Notes under the pieces: generated by a model | Told to the model about the DNA's origin: nothing | Seen by the model: only the letters and a program-made list of their open reading frames with translations | The model's database searches: none | Part shown: piece after piece, positions 25,969 through 34,296 of the stretch | Position numbering within the stretch: the stretch's first letter is position 1 | How the letters are laid out: every line of letters starts with the position of its first letter | Assembly: GCA_030447415.1 (NCBI GenBank) | Contig: JAUJOZ010000004.1 | Coordinates: 161,207 to 225,206 of the forward strand | Length of the DNA stretch: 64,000 nt | Direction of reading: 5' to 3' | Source: Thermomicrobiales bacterium | GTDB taxonomy: Bacteria; Chloroflexota; Chloroflexia; Thermomicrobiales; UBA6265 | Program-made: the position numbers and the translations under genes

Positions 25969-26048
25969 TGCGGCCGCAGCGCCGACCGTCATCGCCCCGG
26001 GCGAGGCCGCCTCACGGCCGCGAATCGACCGCGACCGGCAGGCCGACC

Positions 26049-28745
26049 TCATAACCGCTCCCGCTGCTTGAAGAGCCAGTCGATCGCCTCGCGGGGGGTC
26101 AGGTTGGCGAGATCCAGCGCCCGCAGCTCGCGCGCCAGCCGCTCGCTTGGGCTCGGGCCGACCGAAAAGCCGTCGAGGGCGAGCTGGTAATCCCGGTCTG
26201 GCTCGTCGGCGACTAGGTGGTTGTTGGCGGGCGGCTGGTTCGGTGAGTTCGAGAGCGGGGTAACGGCCCGACCGACATCCGGGAGCGTCCCGAGCACCGC
26301 CTCGGCGCGATCGGCGACCCAGGGGGGCAAACCCGCCAAACGCGCCACTTGGATCCCGTAGGCGCGGTCGGCCGCCCCGGGCTGCACCGCGTAGAGAAAG
26401 ATCACGCGACCCTCCGCCTCCAGGGCGGCGACGTGGGCGTTGGCGAGGCCCGGCAGGTCGTCGGCGAGTGTGGTCAGCTCGAGGTAGTGGGTCGCAAAGA
26501 GCGTTCGGGCGCCGACGCGGCCGTGGATGTCCTCGAGCACCGCGCGGGCGATCGCTAGGCCGTCGTCCGTGCTCGTGCCGCGGCCGACCTCGTCGAGGAC
26601 GAGCAAACTATGACGGGTCGCCTGGTGGAGGATGGTCGCGGTCTCGACCATCTCGACCATGAAGGTCGACTGGCCGCGGGCGAGGTCGTCCTGCGCGCCG
26701 ACCCGCGTGAAGATGCGGTCGACCAGGCCGATGCGCGCCGCCGCGGCGGGCACGAACGAGCCGACTTGGGCGAGCAGCACGATCACCGCCACCTGACGCA
26801 GGTAGGTGCTCTTGCCGCCCATGTTCGGCCCGGTAACGAGCAGCACCCGCGGGTCATCACCGCCGAGGCGGCAGTCATTGGGGATGAACGCCTCGCCCGC
26901 CAGGCTCGCCTCGACGACCGGGTGGCGACCGCCGACGATGGTCAGCGCGTCGCTTGCGTCAAGCACGGGCGCGACCCAGCCGGCGCGCGCGGCCACCGCC
27001 GCCACCGCTAGCAGCGCGTCGAGCTGCCCAAGCCGGCCGACGGTCGCCAGCAGGCGGCCGGCGGCGGCCGTGACCCCCATCCCGAGCCGCGCCAGCGCCG
27101 CCCGCTCCAGCGCCCCGATCTCCTCGTCGGCGGCCAGGATGCGCGCCTCGGCCTCCTTCAGCGGCCCGGTCACGTAGCGCTCGCCGGTGGCGACCGTCTG
27201 CTTGCGTGTGTAGTCGGGTGGCACCAATCCCAGGTTCGGTCGGGTCACCTCGATGAAGTAGCCGAAGACCTTGGTGTAGCCGACCTTGAGGGAGCGAATA
27301 CCGGTCCGCTGGCGCTCGCACCGCTCCAGGCCGGCCAGCCAGCGGCGCGTCTCGCGCGCCCCGGTCAGTGCCACATTCAGGTTCGGACAGAAACCCGGAC
27401 AGATGCGCGCCCCGCCGTCGCCGTCCTCTTCGACGGCCGACGAGATCAGGCTCGCCACGTCGCCGCAGGGGTCGAGGACGTCGGCGAAGCCCGTCAGTGC
27501 CGGCGCGCCGGCCCCTGCCAACCGCTCGCCGATCGCGGGCACGAGGCGCAGTGCCGCGTCGAGCGCCAGGAAGTCGCGGGCGCCGGCGACGCCCTGGGTG
27601 ACGCGACCGACAAGGCGCTCAAGGTCGTCCAGACTCGCCAGCGCCTGGCCCAAGGCGGCGCGATCCGCCGGCCGGGCGACGAGAGCCGCGACGATGGCCT
27701 GGCGGCGCCGGAGCTCGGCCAGGTCGCGCAGCGGCTGGCCGATGAGGCGGCGCAGGGCGCGGGCGCCCATCGCGGTGTGGGTCTCGTCCAGCACGCCGAG
27801 CAGGCTGCCGCGGCTGCCGCCGGTCCCCAGGCTGCGCGTCAGCTCCAGGTTGCGCCGGGTAGCGGCGTCCAGACCGACCCGGCTGCCGGCCGTTTCGGTG
27901 CGCAGTCCGGTCAGCAACGGGAGCAGCGCGGGGTTGGTGCGACCCAGGTAGGCAAGGATCGCCCCGGCCGCCCCGGTGGCGGCCGGCAGGTCGGCGCAGC
28001 CGTAGGGCGCCAGCGAGCGCGTGCCGAACTGCTGGCAGAGGGCGGTGCGGGCGCGCTCCGGCTCGAAGTGCCAGCGCTCCAGCCGCGTCCGGTGGCCGAT
28101 GGGGGCGAGGTCCTGCCGGCCGTCGTCGGCCGCATCGGACACCAGGCACTCGGCGGGATTGAGACGGGCCAACTCCTCGCCGAGTTGAGTCGCCGCCCCC
28201 GGTCCGGTGAACTCCGTGACGGCGAACTCGCCGGTGCTGACGTCGACCCACGCCAGGCCGAGGCGCTCCCCCAACGGCAGCGCGGCGGCCAGGTAGCGGT
28301 TCTCGCCGGCCGGCAACAGGGCAGGTTCGGCGACGGTGCCGGGCGTGACGACACGGGTCACGGCACGCTCGACCAGGCCCCGACCGGGCGGGCTCATCTG
28401 CTCGGCGATGGCCACCGTGTGGCCGGCGGTCAGCAGGCGCGCCAGATAGTGGTTGAGGGCGTGGTGGGGGATGCCGGCCATCGGCACCCGACCGCTCCGG
28501 CCGAAGGAGCGCGAGGTCAACGTGATCCGCGCGTCGCGGGCCACGATCTTCGCGTCCTCGTCGAAGGTCTCGTAGAAGTCGCCCAGCCGGTAGAGGAGGA
28601 TGGCCTGCGGGTGCTGACTCTTCAGCTCGAGGTACTGCCGGCGCGATGGCACCACCCCCGGGGCGGTCGGGGATCCGGCCTCGGGCTCCCCCGCCGCCGA
28701 CCGGCGCCGCGTGGTTTCGCCGGGGTGCGTCGTCCCGTGACCCAT
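26049..28745 (-). CDS. mutS: DNA mismatch repair protein MutS
   Basis: An 898-residue protein from ATG 28745. The mismatch-recognition motif is DFYETF (F57-Y58-E59, the Phe-x-Glu wedge) followed by GIPHHALNHYLARLL. The clamp and lever regions include GYFIEVTRPNLG and YVTGPLKEAE. The C-terminal ABC ATPase contains Walker A TGPNMGGKSTYLRQ, the STFMVEM segment, Walker B LLVLDEVGRGTSTDDG and the H-loop FATHYLEL. Overall order and length are those of bacterial MutS1. It scans for mispairs and recruits MutL, whose gene lies downstream on the same strand. A Pro/Gly/Arg-rich N-terminal stretch (1-33) precedes the conserved domain. Confidence 0.97.
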   Translation of the reverse strand: MGHGTTHPGETTRRRSAAGEPEAGSPTAPGVVPSRRQYLELKSQHPQAILLYRLGDFYETFDEDAKIVARDARITLTSRSFGRSGRVPMAGIPHHALNHYLARLLTAGHTVAIAEQMSPPGRGLVERAVTRVVTPGTVAEPALLPAGENRYLAAALPLGERLGLAWVDVSTGEFAVTEFTGPGAATQLGEELARLNPAECLVSDAADDGRQDLAPIGHRTRLERWHFEPERARTALCQQFGTRSLAPYGCADLPAATGAAGAILAYLGRTNPALLPLLTGLRTETAGSRVGLDAATRRNLELTRSLGTGGSRGSLLGVLDETHTAMGARALRRLIGQPLRDLAELRRRQAIVAALVARPADRAALGQALASLDDLERLVGRVTQGVAGARDFLALDAALRLVPAIGERLAGAGAPALTGFADVLDPCGDVASLISSAVEEDGDGGARICPGFCPNLNVALTGARETRRWLAGLERCERQRTGIRSLKVGYTKVFGYFIEVTRPNLGLVPPDYTRKQTVATGERYVTGPLKEAEARILAADEEIGALERAALARLGMGVTAAAGRLLATVGRLGQLDALLAVAAVAARAGWVAPVLDASDALTIVGGRHPVVEASLAGEAFIPNDCRLGGDDPRVLLVTGPNMGGKSTYLRQVAVIVLLAQVGSFVPAAAARIGLVDRIFTRVGAQDDLARGQSTFMVEMVETATILHQATRHSLLVLDEVGRGTSTDDGLAIARAVLEDIHGRVGARTLFATHYLELTTLADDLPGLANAHVAALEAEGRVIFLYAVQPGAADRAYGIQVARLAGLPPWVADRAEAVLGTLPDVGRAVTPLSNSPNQPPANNHLVADEPDRDYQLALDGFSVGPSPSERLARELRALDLANLTPREAIDWLFKQRERL

Positions 28746-28957
28746 ACGGCGATTATACGCGACGTCAATCAGGGTCAATCAATGCTCCTGACGCCCCGTG
28801 TTTCTGCGGTTCGCAGCTGGACCGCTCACTCCGAACTCCGATAGGAGCTCCCATGCACACCATGTTTGCCGGAGGCGGGAGCCAATGTCGTGAGGCCAGG
28901 TGGAACGATAGGAGCCTCAGCACGCTAGGGAACCACAATTTCGGTGCGCAGAGGGTA

Positions 28958-28986
28958 TAGACAAACTGCTCGGGGTGCGATAAAAT
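28958..28986 (+). promoter_or_regulatory. Candidate sigma70-type promoter
   Basis: TAGACA (28958-28963), a 17-bp spacer and TAAAAT (28981-28986) form one of the closest matches to the consensus I found in the window. It points away from mutS, into the non-coding region with stem-loops. Confidence 0.5.
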
Positions 28987-29055
28987 CGTTTCGAGAGGTA
29001 GCGGCTTCCGGTGATCGCGACGCTGGTTGCTGTGGATCTCTGCAAAACTTGATCT

Positions 29056-29080
29056 CGTGTCACGGCCACCTCGTGACACG
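29056..29080 (+). terminator. Stem-loop, possible terminator
   Basis: A 9-bp perfect stem (cgtgtcacg / cgtgacacg) with a 7-nt loop, followed by cggctttgttg. It lies about 70 bp after the predicted start of the 28958 promoter, right after a 13-codon ORF, as expected for a small RNA or an attenuator. Confidence 0.45.
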
Positions 29081-29349
29081 CGGCTTTGTTGCGCCCAGGC
29101 CATAGGCCCGGTGTTGCTTCCGGCGCATCGCGAGCGCTGAGGCGACAAGCGCGAAAACCCGTTCGTGCAACGTTGAGCCCAGCCGCGCGCCCGACAAAGC
29201 CCGCTTTGTGCCCTCGCTTAAATAGACGCGCACGTGGGCAGGTGAGATTCCAGACAGGTCATCGACCCTTATCCATCACCCGACGATGGCTTCGCGAGGC
29301 ACTCGATGCCCGCGATGCCTGAAGGACGGTCCACGAAGCGCTCACGCTA

Positions 29350-29367
29350 GCCGCCCATACGGGCGGC
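29350..29367 (+). terminator. Stem-loop, probable intrinsic terminator
   Basis: A 7-bp GC-only stem (gccgccc / gggcggc) with an atac loop, followed by gtttctgtatt. On the + strand this has the form of a rho-independent terminator. Confidence 0.6.
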
Positions 29368-29435
29368 GTTTCTGTATTCTCGGAGGGACGCCGATGACGT
29401 AGCAGAGCGTTCACGAGAAGACCACCGATCCCCGA

Positions 29436-29475
29436 GCAGCAGGCCGGTCCCATTTGGATGGGACCGGCCTGCTGC
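29436..29475 (+). terminator. Very strong 18-bp hairpin
   Basis: A perfect 18-bp inverted repeat beginning gcagcaggccggtcccat, with a ttgg loop, followed by attgttgtg. It lies 35 bp before the start of the first small gene. It may insulate the gene pair from upstream transcription. Confidence 0.65.
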
Positions 29476-29510
29476 ATTGTTGTGCTCGGTCAGATGGGAG
29501 GCTCGTCCAG

Positions 29511-29786
29511 GTGAAGACGACGCTGGCCTCGTTTCAAGAGCTCGGACCGCAGTTCTGGAGTGTCAACAACTGCATCCGTACCGCGCACTTTCAGCGCCGC
29601 AGCAGAGAGCGGGGGTTCAACGAGCGACTACTCCGAGAGGTGTGGAGCTCAGGCCGCTGGCGGCCAGACCCGGCCGTCGACGAATGTTGGTTTGTCAAAG
29701 CAGGTCAGTGGCAAGTCGTTCTCGGCTTCGACTTCGAGGTTCCAAGCCTTAGAACTGTCAAGTGGCTCAGCGCGCGGGCTAGCTAA
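29511..29786 (+). CDS. Small protein, DUF4258/RelE-toxin-like pattern
   Basis: A 91-residue protein from GTG 29511, chosen because GGGAGG (29496-29501) lies 9 bp upstream; the frame is open to 29454 through the hairpin. The core reads TAHFQRRSRERGFNERLLRE and VWSSGRWRPD, then QWQVVLGFDFEVPSLRTVKW. A His/Arg-rich helix with (S/R)ERG(F/I), a helix, a G turn and three beta strands is the arrangement of DUF4258 and RelE/HigB-like toxins. This is pattern recognition only. The next gene starts 22 bp later and could be its partner. Composition is less GC-rich than the neighbourhood, suggesting transfer. Confidence 0.55.
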   Translation: MKTTLASFQELGPQFWSVNNCIRTAHFQRRSRERGFNERLLREVWSSGRWRPDPAVDECWFVKAGQWQVVLGFDFEVPSLRTVKWLSARAS

Positions 29787-29807
29787 CCGTCCACGAAAGG
29801 ACTCACC

Positions 29808-30098
29808 ATGACCATGTACAAGACCCGTGAGCGTGGATATCAGGACGCCGAGCGTGACCTCATGCTAGGCGATGCTCCTCGTCCCACCGCCGAGTCGATC
29901 AACCATTTGCTCCAGTGTGACCTTGCTGCCTACTACCGAGGTTACCTGTGGTGCCTTCTGGATCGGCAGCACATTACCCTTGACGCAGCTGACTCGGTAC
30001 TTCGCGAGATTAGCCAACCGTCCTGGAAATCCACTTGGTTTCCCAGGTCCTGGCTCGCGGAAAGCGGTTCGCGTCCCGGCGGCTATTGGCGAAGATAA
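29808..30098 (+). CDS. Small hypothetical protein, partner of the upstream ORF
   Basis: A 96-residue protein with AAGGACTCACC before ATG 29808. It starts MTMYKTRERGYQDAERDLML and continues with helical, polar sequence (AESINHLLQCDLAAYYRGYL, LDAADSVLREISQ), then an aromatic/basic tail. I recognise no family. Its size, helical character and position right after the DUF4258-like gene are what an antitoxin or immunity partner would look like, but no DNA-binding motif is evident. It may also be a phage-type accessory protein. Confidence 0.5.
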   Translation: MTMYKTRERGYQDAERDLMLGDAPRPTAESINHLLQCDLAAYYRGYLWCLLDRQHITLDAADSVLREISQPSWKSTWFPRSWLAESGSRPGGYWRR

Positions 30099-30382
30099 CG
30101 GCCTTCGGTGAACTATCGCATCATGCAAATAGCGTATGAATCGCTCCATTGTGTTCCATCGACAGCTCCCGAGCTACCTGAATTAATGAATACCATGCCC
30201 GTTCAATCCGCCACCAGGGCGGCCCGCGCGCTGGGAGCCGGGGCGTAATCCGCGCGCCGCGCGGCCACGGCAGCCAGACGGTACACTCCTGATCGTGCGA
30301 TGGCGTGGGCGAGGATGGAGCATTCCTGCGGCGGGGACGCTCCGACGGATGAAGGATGGACGCGATGGGCACCGGAGCGGCG

Positions 30383-30898
30383 ATGGACGTTGAGGCGCTG
30401 CGGGGGCGGATCCGTGACGTGCCGGACTTCCCGCAGCCGGGCATCCTGTTCCGCGACATCACGCCGCTGCTCGCCGACCCGGCGGCCTTCCGCCGGGTGG
30501 TCGACCTGATGGCGGCGCCCTACGCTGGGATCGGCACGGTCGTCGCCATCGAGAGCCGGGGATTCATCCTCGGCGCGCCGCTGGCCTACGCGCTCGGCGC
30601 CGGCCTCGTCCCGGTCCGCAAGCTTGGCCGCCTCCCCGCCGAGACGCTGCGCGAGGAGTACGCGCTGGAGTACGGCGCGAACACCGTCGAGATCCACCGC
30701 GACGCGATGGACGCCGGCGAGCGCGTCGTCATTGTCGACGACCTGCTCGCCACCGGCGGCACCGCCCGCGCCGCCGCGAACCTGGTCGAGCGCCTCGGCG
30801 GGGTCATCGCTGGCATCTGCGTCCTGGCCGAGTTGACCGCCCTCCGCGGCCGAGACCTGCTCGCGGACTACGATGTCCGAAGCCTGATCGAGTACTAG
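30383..30898 (+). CDS. apt: Adenine phosphoribosyltransferase
   Basis: A 171-residue enzyme that makes AMP from adenine and PRPP (purine salvage). The start is set at ATG 30383 because homologues begin at VEALRGRIRDVPDFPQPG and CGGAG lies 6 bp upstream; in-frame ATGs at 30356 and 30365 are also possible. Motifs are GILFRDITPLL (20-30), VAIESRGFILG (54-64), the VPVRKLGRLP loop and the PRPP-binding RVVIVDDLLATGGTA (114-128). Length matches bacterial Apt. It follows the accessory island and is convergent with the dipeptidase gene. Confidence 0.95.
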   Translation: MDVEALRGRIRDVPDFPQPGILFRDITPLLADPAAFRRVVDLMAAPYAGIGTVVAIESRGFILGAPLAYALGAGLVPVRKLGRLPAETLREEYALEYGANTVEIHRDAMDAGERVVIVDDLLATGGTARAAANLVERLGGVIAGICVLAELTALRGRDLLADYDVRSLIEY

Positions 30899-30924
30899 GC
30901 GACAGGCGGCTGCTTTCCGCCGCC

Positions 30925-32067
30925 CTACGCTCCCCACGTCTGCTCCAGCACCCGCAGCCAGTTGTCGCAGGCGATCCGCCCGAGGGTGGCGTCGTCGTAG
31001 CCGCGCCCGCGCAGAGTGTCCAGGAGGTGGGGGAGACCGGCGGCATCGCCAAGGGCGGCCGGCATCGTCGCGCCGTCGAAGTCGGAGCCGAAGCCCACCC
31101 TATCGGGACCGAGGCGCTCAACGAGGTAGTCGACGTGGTCGGCGATCACATCGAGCGGAGTGTCCGCATCGCGGGCGCCGTCCGGACGGAGAAAGCCGAC
31201 GTGGAAGTTAACCCCCACCATCCCGTCCGAGTCGCGGATGGCGTCGAGCTGCTTGTCGGTCAGGTTACGCGCCGACGGGACGAGGGCGTGGGCGTTGGAG
31301 TGGGTCGCCACCAGCGGCGCGTCGGTGAGAGCGGCGACGTCCCAGAACCCCTGTTCGTTGAGGTGAGACAGGTCGAGCATGATACGCAGGCGGTTGCATT
31401 CCCGCACCAGCGCCTTGCCGGCCTCTGTCAGTCCGGGCCCGACGTCGGGCGACGACGGGAAGGCGAAGGGGGCGCCATGGGCGAAGCGGTTGGGGCGGGA
31501 CCATGTCAATCCGAGCGAGCGGAGCCCGGCCTGGTGGAAAACCTCCAGCGCGTCAAACTCGGGGTCGATCGGCTCGGCCCCCTCGAAATGCAGCTCCATC
31601 GCGAAGACACCGTCGTCGATGCACCGCCGCAGCTCGGCGGCGGAGCGGACGATCCGCGCCCTGCCCCCGGACGCCGCCTCCAGCCGGAAGAGGGAGGCGA
31701 CGGTGGCCATGGCGTGCCGCTGGGCGTATTCGAGCGACATCGGCGGCGGCATGTTGGCCGGGTCGCGGTATCGATCGCTGATGCTGGCGGGGTCAGGCGC
31801 CGCCGTCTGCCCCTCGCCCTCCGGCGCCTCCTCGCCCGCCGTGTCGAGCTTCGCGTCGGCCGGCTCAGGCGGCGCCTCCAGCTCCATTCCCGGGTCTCGG
31901 ACGAAGACGGCGAAGAAGCCGCCGGCCAGTCCACCCTCCCGGGCGCGCGGCAGATCGATGTGCCCCTGGTCGCCGCGCTCCCAGAATGAGCGCCCCGTGG
32001 CCTCCAAGCTCAGCAGCGTGTCATTGTGCCCGTCGAACAGCGGCATCCGGCCACTCGGCTCGCTCAT
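30925..32067 (-). CDS. Membrane dipeptidase (peptidase M19)
   Basis: A 380-residue zinc dipeptidase of the renal-dipeptidase family, ATG 32067 (ggagaggaggggg RBS). Metal ligands are visible as FDGHNDTL (H14, D16), the bridging Glu in FAMELHFEGAEPID, and His residues in DLSHLNEQGF and VATHSNAHAL. The C-terminal GFGSDFDGA gives the last Asp. Unlike eukaryotic members there is no signal peptide, so it is probably cytoplasmic and hydrolyses dipeptides or related amides. An acidic low-complexity insert occurs at residues ~65-92 (EAPPEPADAKLDTAGEEAPE). Divergent from fabI, with about 100 bp between. Confidence 0.9.
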   Translation of the reverse strand: MSEPSGRMPLFDGHNDTLLSLEATGRSFWERGDQGHIDLPRAREGGLAGGFFAVFVRDPGMELEAPPEPADAKLDTAGEEAPEGEGQTAAPDPASISDRYRDPANMPPPMSLEYAQRHAMATVASLFRLEAASGGRARIVRSAAELRRCIDDGVFAMELHFEGAEPIDPEFDALEVFHQAGLRSLGLTWSRPNRFAHGAPFAFPSSPDVGPGLTEAGKALVRECNRLRIMLDLSHLNEQGFWDVAALTDAPLVATHSNAHALVPSARNLTDKQLDAIRDSDGMVGVNFHVGFLRPDGARDADTPLDVIADHVDYLVERLGPDRVGFGSDFDGATMPAALGDAAGLPHLLDTLRGRGYDDATLGRIACDNWLRVLEQTWGA

Positions 32068-32170
32068 ACCCCCTCCTCTCCCTCCCCTCGACCGGGGCGG
32101 GTATCATGCACCAATCGGGGACCGGGGACCGAGGACTGGAACGGACGCGCGAGCGGGGAGGTAGGAGCCG

Positions 32171-32989
32171 GTGGCGACCGAGACGCGGGAACAGGCTCAG
32201 ACCGAGGTGCAGGACCAGGGCCAGGGAGCGCTGGCCGGCAAGGTCTGCGTCGTGATGGGCGTGCAGAACCGGTGGAGCATCGCCTACGCCATCGGCGAGG
32301 CAATGGCCGCTGCCGGCGGCCGCCTGGCGGTCACCTACCTCGACGACCGCGCCCGGCGCGACGCCGAAGCCTTGATCGCGGACCGGCCGGGGGCAAAGGC
32401 CTACGCCTGCAACGTCGAGGCCGACGAGGAGATGGACGCGCTGGCGGAGGCGCTCGGGCGCGACTTCGGGCGCGTCGACGCGCTCGTCCACTCCATCGCC
32501 TTCGCGCCGGCGGCCGAGCTCCAAGGTCGCTTCCTCAACACCAGCCGCGAGGGGTTCCGCCTCGCCCACTCGATCAGTGTCTACTCCCTGATCGCCGCCG
32601 CGCAGCGCGTGGCGCCTTTGATGACCGAGGGCGGCAGCATCACGACGCTGACCTACCTCGGCTCGGAGCGCGTCTTCCCGCGCTACAACGTGATGGGTGT
32701 CGCCAAGGCATCACTGGAGGCGACGGTGCGCTACCTGGCGGCCGACCTCGGCGAGCAGCGGGTGCGGGTCAACGCCATCTCCGCCGGACCGATCAAGACG
32801 GCGGCCGCCCGCGGCATCCCCGGCTTCACGGAGATGTACAAGTACGCGACCGAGCGGGCGCCCCTCAAGATGCAGACAGACCCGGCGCAGGTCGGCGCCG
32901 CCGCCGTCTTCCTCGCCAGCGACGGCGCGGCCGCCATCACCGGCGAGACCCTCTACGTCGACAGCGGCTACCACATCATGGGGATGTAG
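32171..32989 (+). CDS. fabI: Enoyl-[acyl-carrier-protein] reductase FabI
   Basis: A 272-residue SDR-type enoyl-ACP reductase, the last step of each fatty-acid elongation cycle. GTG 32171 follows GGAGGTAGGAGCCG. FabI-specific features: the modified Gly motif VMGVQNRWSIAYAIG (28-42), VHSIAFAP (106-113) and the catalytic pair Y172-x6-K179 (YNVMGVAK) rather than YxxxK. The end AITGETLYVDSGYHIMGM is typical. The N-terminal ~20 residues (ETREQAQTEVQDQGQG) are an unusual Gln/Glu-rich extension. Cytosolic; its NADH-binding pocket would be the triclosan target. Confidence 0.93.
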   Translation: MATETREQAQTEVQDQGQGALAGKVCVVMGVQNRWSIAYAIGEAMAAAGGRLAVTYLDDRARRDAEALIADRPGAKAYACNVEADEEMDALAEALGRDFGRVDALVHSIAFAPAAELQGRFLNTSREGFRLAHSISVYSLIAAAQRVAPLMTEGGSITTLTYLGSERVFPRYNVMGVAKASLEATVRYLAADLGEQRVRVNAISAGPIKTAAARGIPGFTEMYKYATERAPLKMQTDPAQVGAAAVFLASDGAAAITGETLYVDSGYHIMGM

Positions 32990-33310
32990 CGGCCGATCGT
33001 TCGCCGCCAGCGACCAGTCGGCAGCGTAATTTCCGAGCCAGCGAACCCAGGGAGTAACCGCCCCGACCGCGTTCAGCAGCGGGATCGGCGCTCGCGAGAC
33101 TCGCGCTCAAGTCCTGGGCCAACGCGGCAACGAGGGCCTCGTCGCTCCGAGACCGATGGCCCTGGCAACGACATGCGGCCGAGGGAAGATCCAGGGCCGC
33201 GTGGCCCCGGTACGGGTGCTGCGTGTTGCGCCCGGTCCCAGGCCGCGGCGCCGGGGCTTGCGAACCAGGCGACCGATGCGTCGCCCCTCCAGGCGTTCTC
33301 GCCTTCCCTG
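32990..33310. other. Convergent intergenic region, no gene seen
   Basis: A 321-bp gap between fabI and the convergent epimerase/dehydrogenase gene. No ORF with support and no clear terminator hairpin. Confidence 0.4.
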
Positions 33311-34120
33311 CTACACCGGCGCCCCATCCTCCGGCGCGTATCCCAGCACCTCCCGCGCGTGCGACAGGTCCCAGAACTGCCGGGGATTGTCGGAGATACC
33401 GTAGACCACCGCCCACCGCACGTCGTCCGCGTCGAGGCAGTGGGCGATCAGTTGCGCGCAGTCGCGGCGGCTCAGCCAGACCGCACGCATGCGCTTCCGC
33501 CGCTGCTCCTCCGTGCGCAGGTCGAGCAGCGATGGGGAGGACGCCAGCACCTCGGGGGCGGTTGGGTCGTCCCCAGCCCGGACCGCTCCGATGCGCAGGC
33601 AGAAGACCCGCAGCCCATGGCGCTCCATGTAGTACCGCCCCAGCGCCTCGCCGTAGACCTTCGACACCCCGTACAGCGAGTCAGGTCGGACCTCCACCGT
33701 GTGGTCATACACCCGCTGGTCGTCGAGCTCGTAGATGTCCGGCGCGCCGTCCAGCTCGTACATGCCGATCGCGTGGTTGGAGGAGGCGAAGACGACCGTC
33801 TCCACCCCCGCGCGGCGCGCCGCCTCGAAGACGTTGTACGTCCCGATCAGGTTGTTGGGCAGGATCTCCTCCCACGGCGTCTCGACCGCGGGCGAGGCGG
33901 CGAGGTGGACGACGGCGTCAATCCCGGCAAAGGCCGGCAGGATCGCCTCGAGGTCGGTGATGTTCGCGACGTGGCTCGGATACGCCTGCCGCGTCAGCGT
34001 CAGCGGCCGCAGATCGTAGCGGTCCCCCAGGTGCTCGCGCACCGCCGCGCCGATTGTCCCCTCCGCCCCGGTCACCAGGACGCGCTTCGTGCGCCCCGTC
34101 TCGGTCCGCCCGTCCGCCAT
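33311..34120 (-). CDS. NAD-dependent epimerase/dehydratase family protein (uronate dehydrogenase-like)
   Basis: A 269-residue extended-type SDR from ATG 34120 (GAGGGGGATGGC upstream). It has VLVTGAEGTIGAAV (the TGxxGxxG Rossmann loop), VVHLAASP, VFASSNHAIGMY, and the catalytic PDSLYGVSKVYGEAL (YxxxK). The SSNHxIG segment and RPDSLYGVSK are characteristic of uronate dehydrogenases, which oxidise glucuronate/galacturonate to aldaric lactones. Other NAD-dependent sugar dehydrogenases share this pattern, so specificity is probable rather than proven. It is divergent from a second SDR gene 177 bp away. Confidence 0.82.
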   Translation of the reverse strand: MADGRTETGRTKRVLVTGAEGTIGAAVREHLGDRYDLRPLTLTRQAYPSHVANITDLEAILPAFAGIDAVVHLAASPAVETPWEEILPNNLIGTYNVFEAARRAGVETVVFASSNHAIGMYELDGAPDIYELDDQRVYDHTVEVRPDSLYGVSKVYGEALGRYYMERHGLRVFCLRIGAVRAGDDPTAPEVLASSPSLLDLRTEEQRRKRMRAVWLSRRDCAQLIAHCLDADDVRWAVVYGISDNPRQFWDLSHAREVLGYAPEDGAPV

Positions 34121-34296
34121 GCCATCCCCCTCGCGCGCTCCCGGCCCTCGCCCACCGGCCGCTAAAGGTACCCGATACCCGCGCGACCGCCCGACCCGTC
34201 GCATCTCCCCGGGGCGGGGCAATCATCTTGCAGTGGCGCGGCTCGGACGTGGCATTCGGACGACGCGGCCGGGTGGATCCGGCGGGGGGAACGAGG

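Larger units (their letters stand above)
28779..29510. other. Non-coding stretch with promoter and three stem-loops
   Basis: About 730 bp between mutS and the two small genes. It has lower G+C than its surroundings and no confident ORF. It contains a promoter-like pair (28958-28986), a 13-codon ORF with RBS (GTG 29011 to TGA 29052) and stem-loops at 29056, 29350 and 29436. A two-codon ATG-ACG-TAG behind a GGAGGG box occurs at 29393. It may encode one or more small RNAs. Confidence 0.5.
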
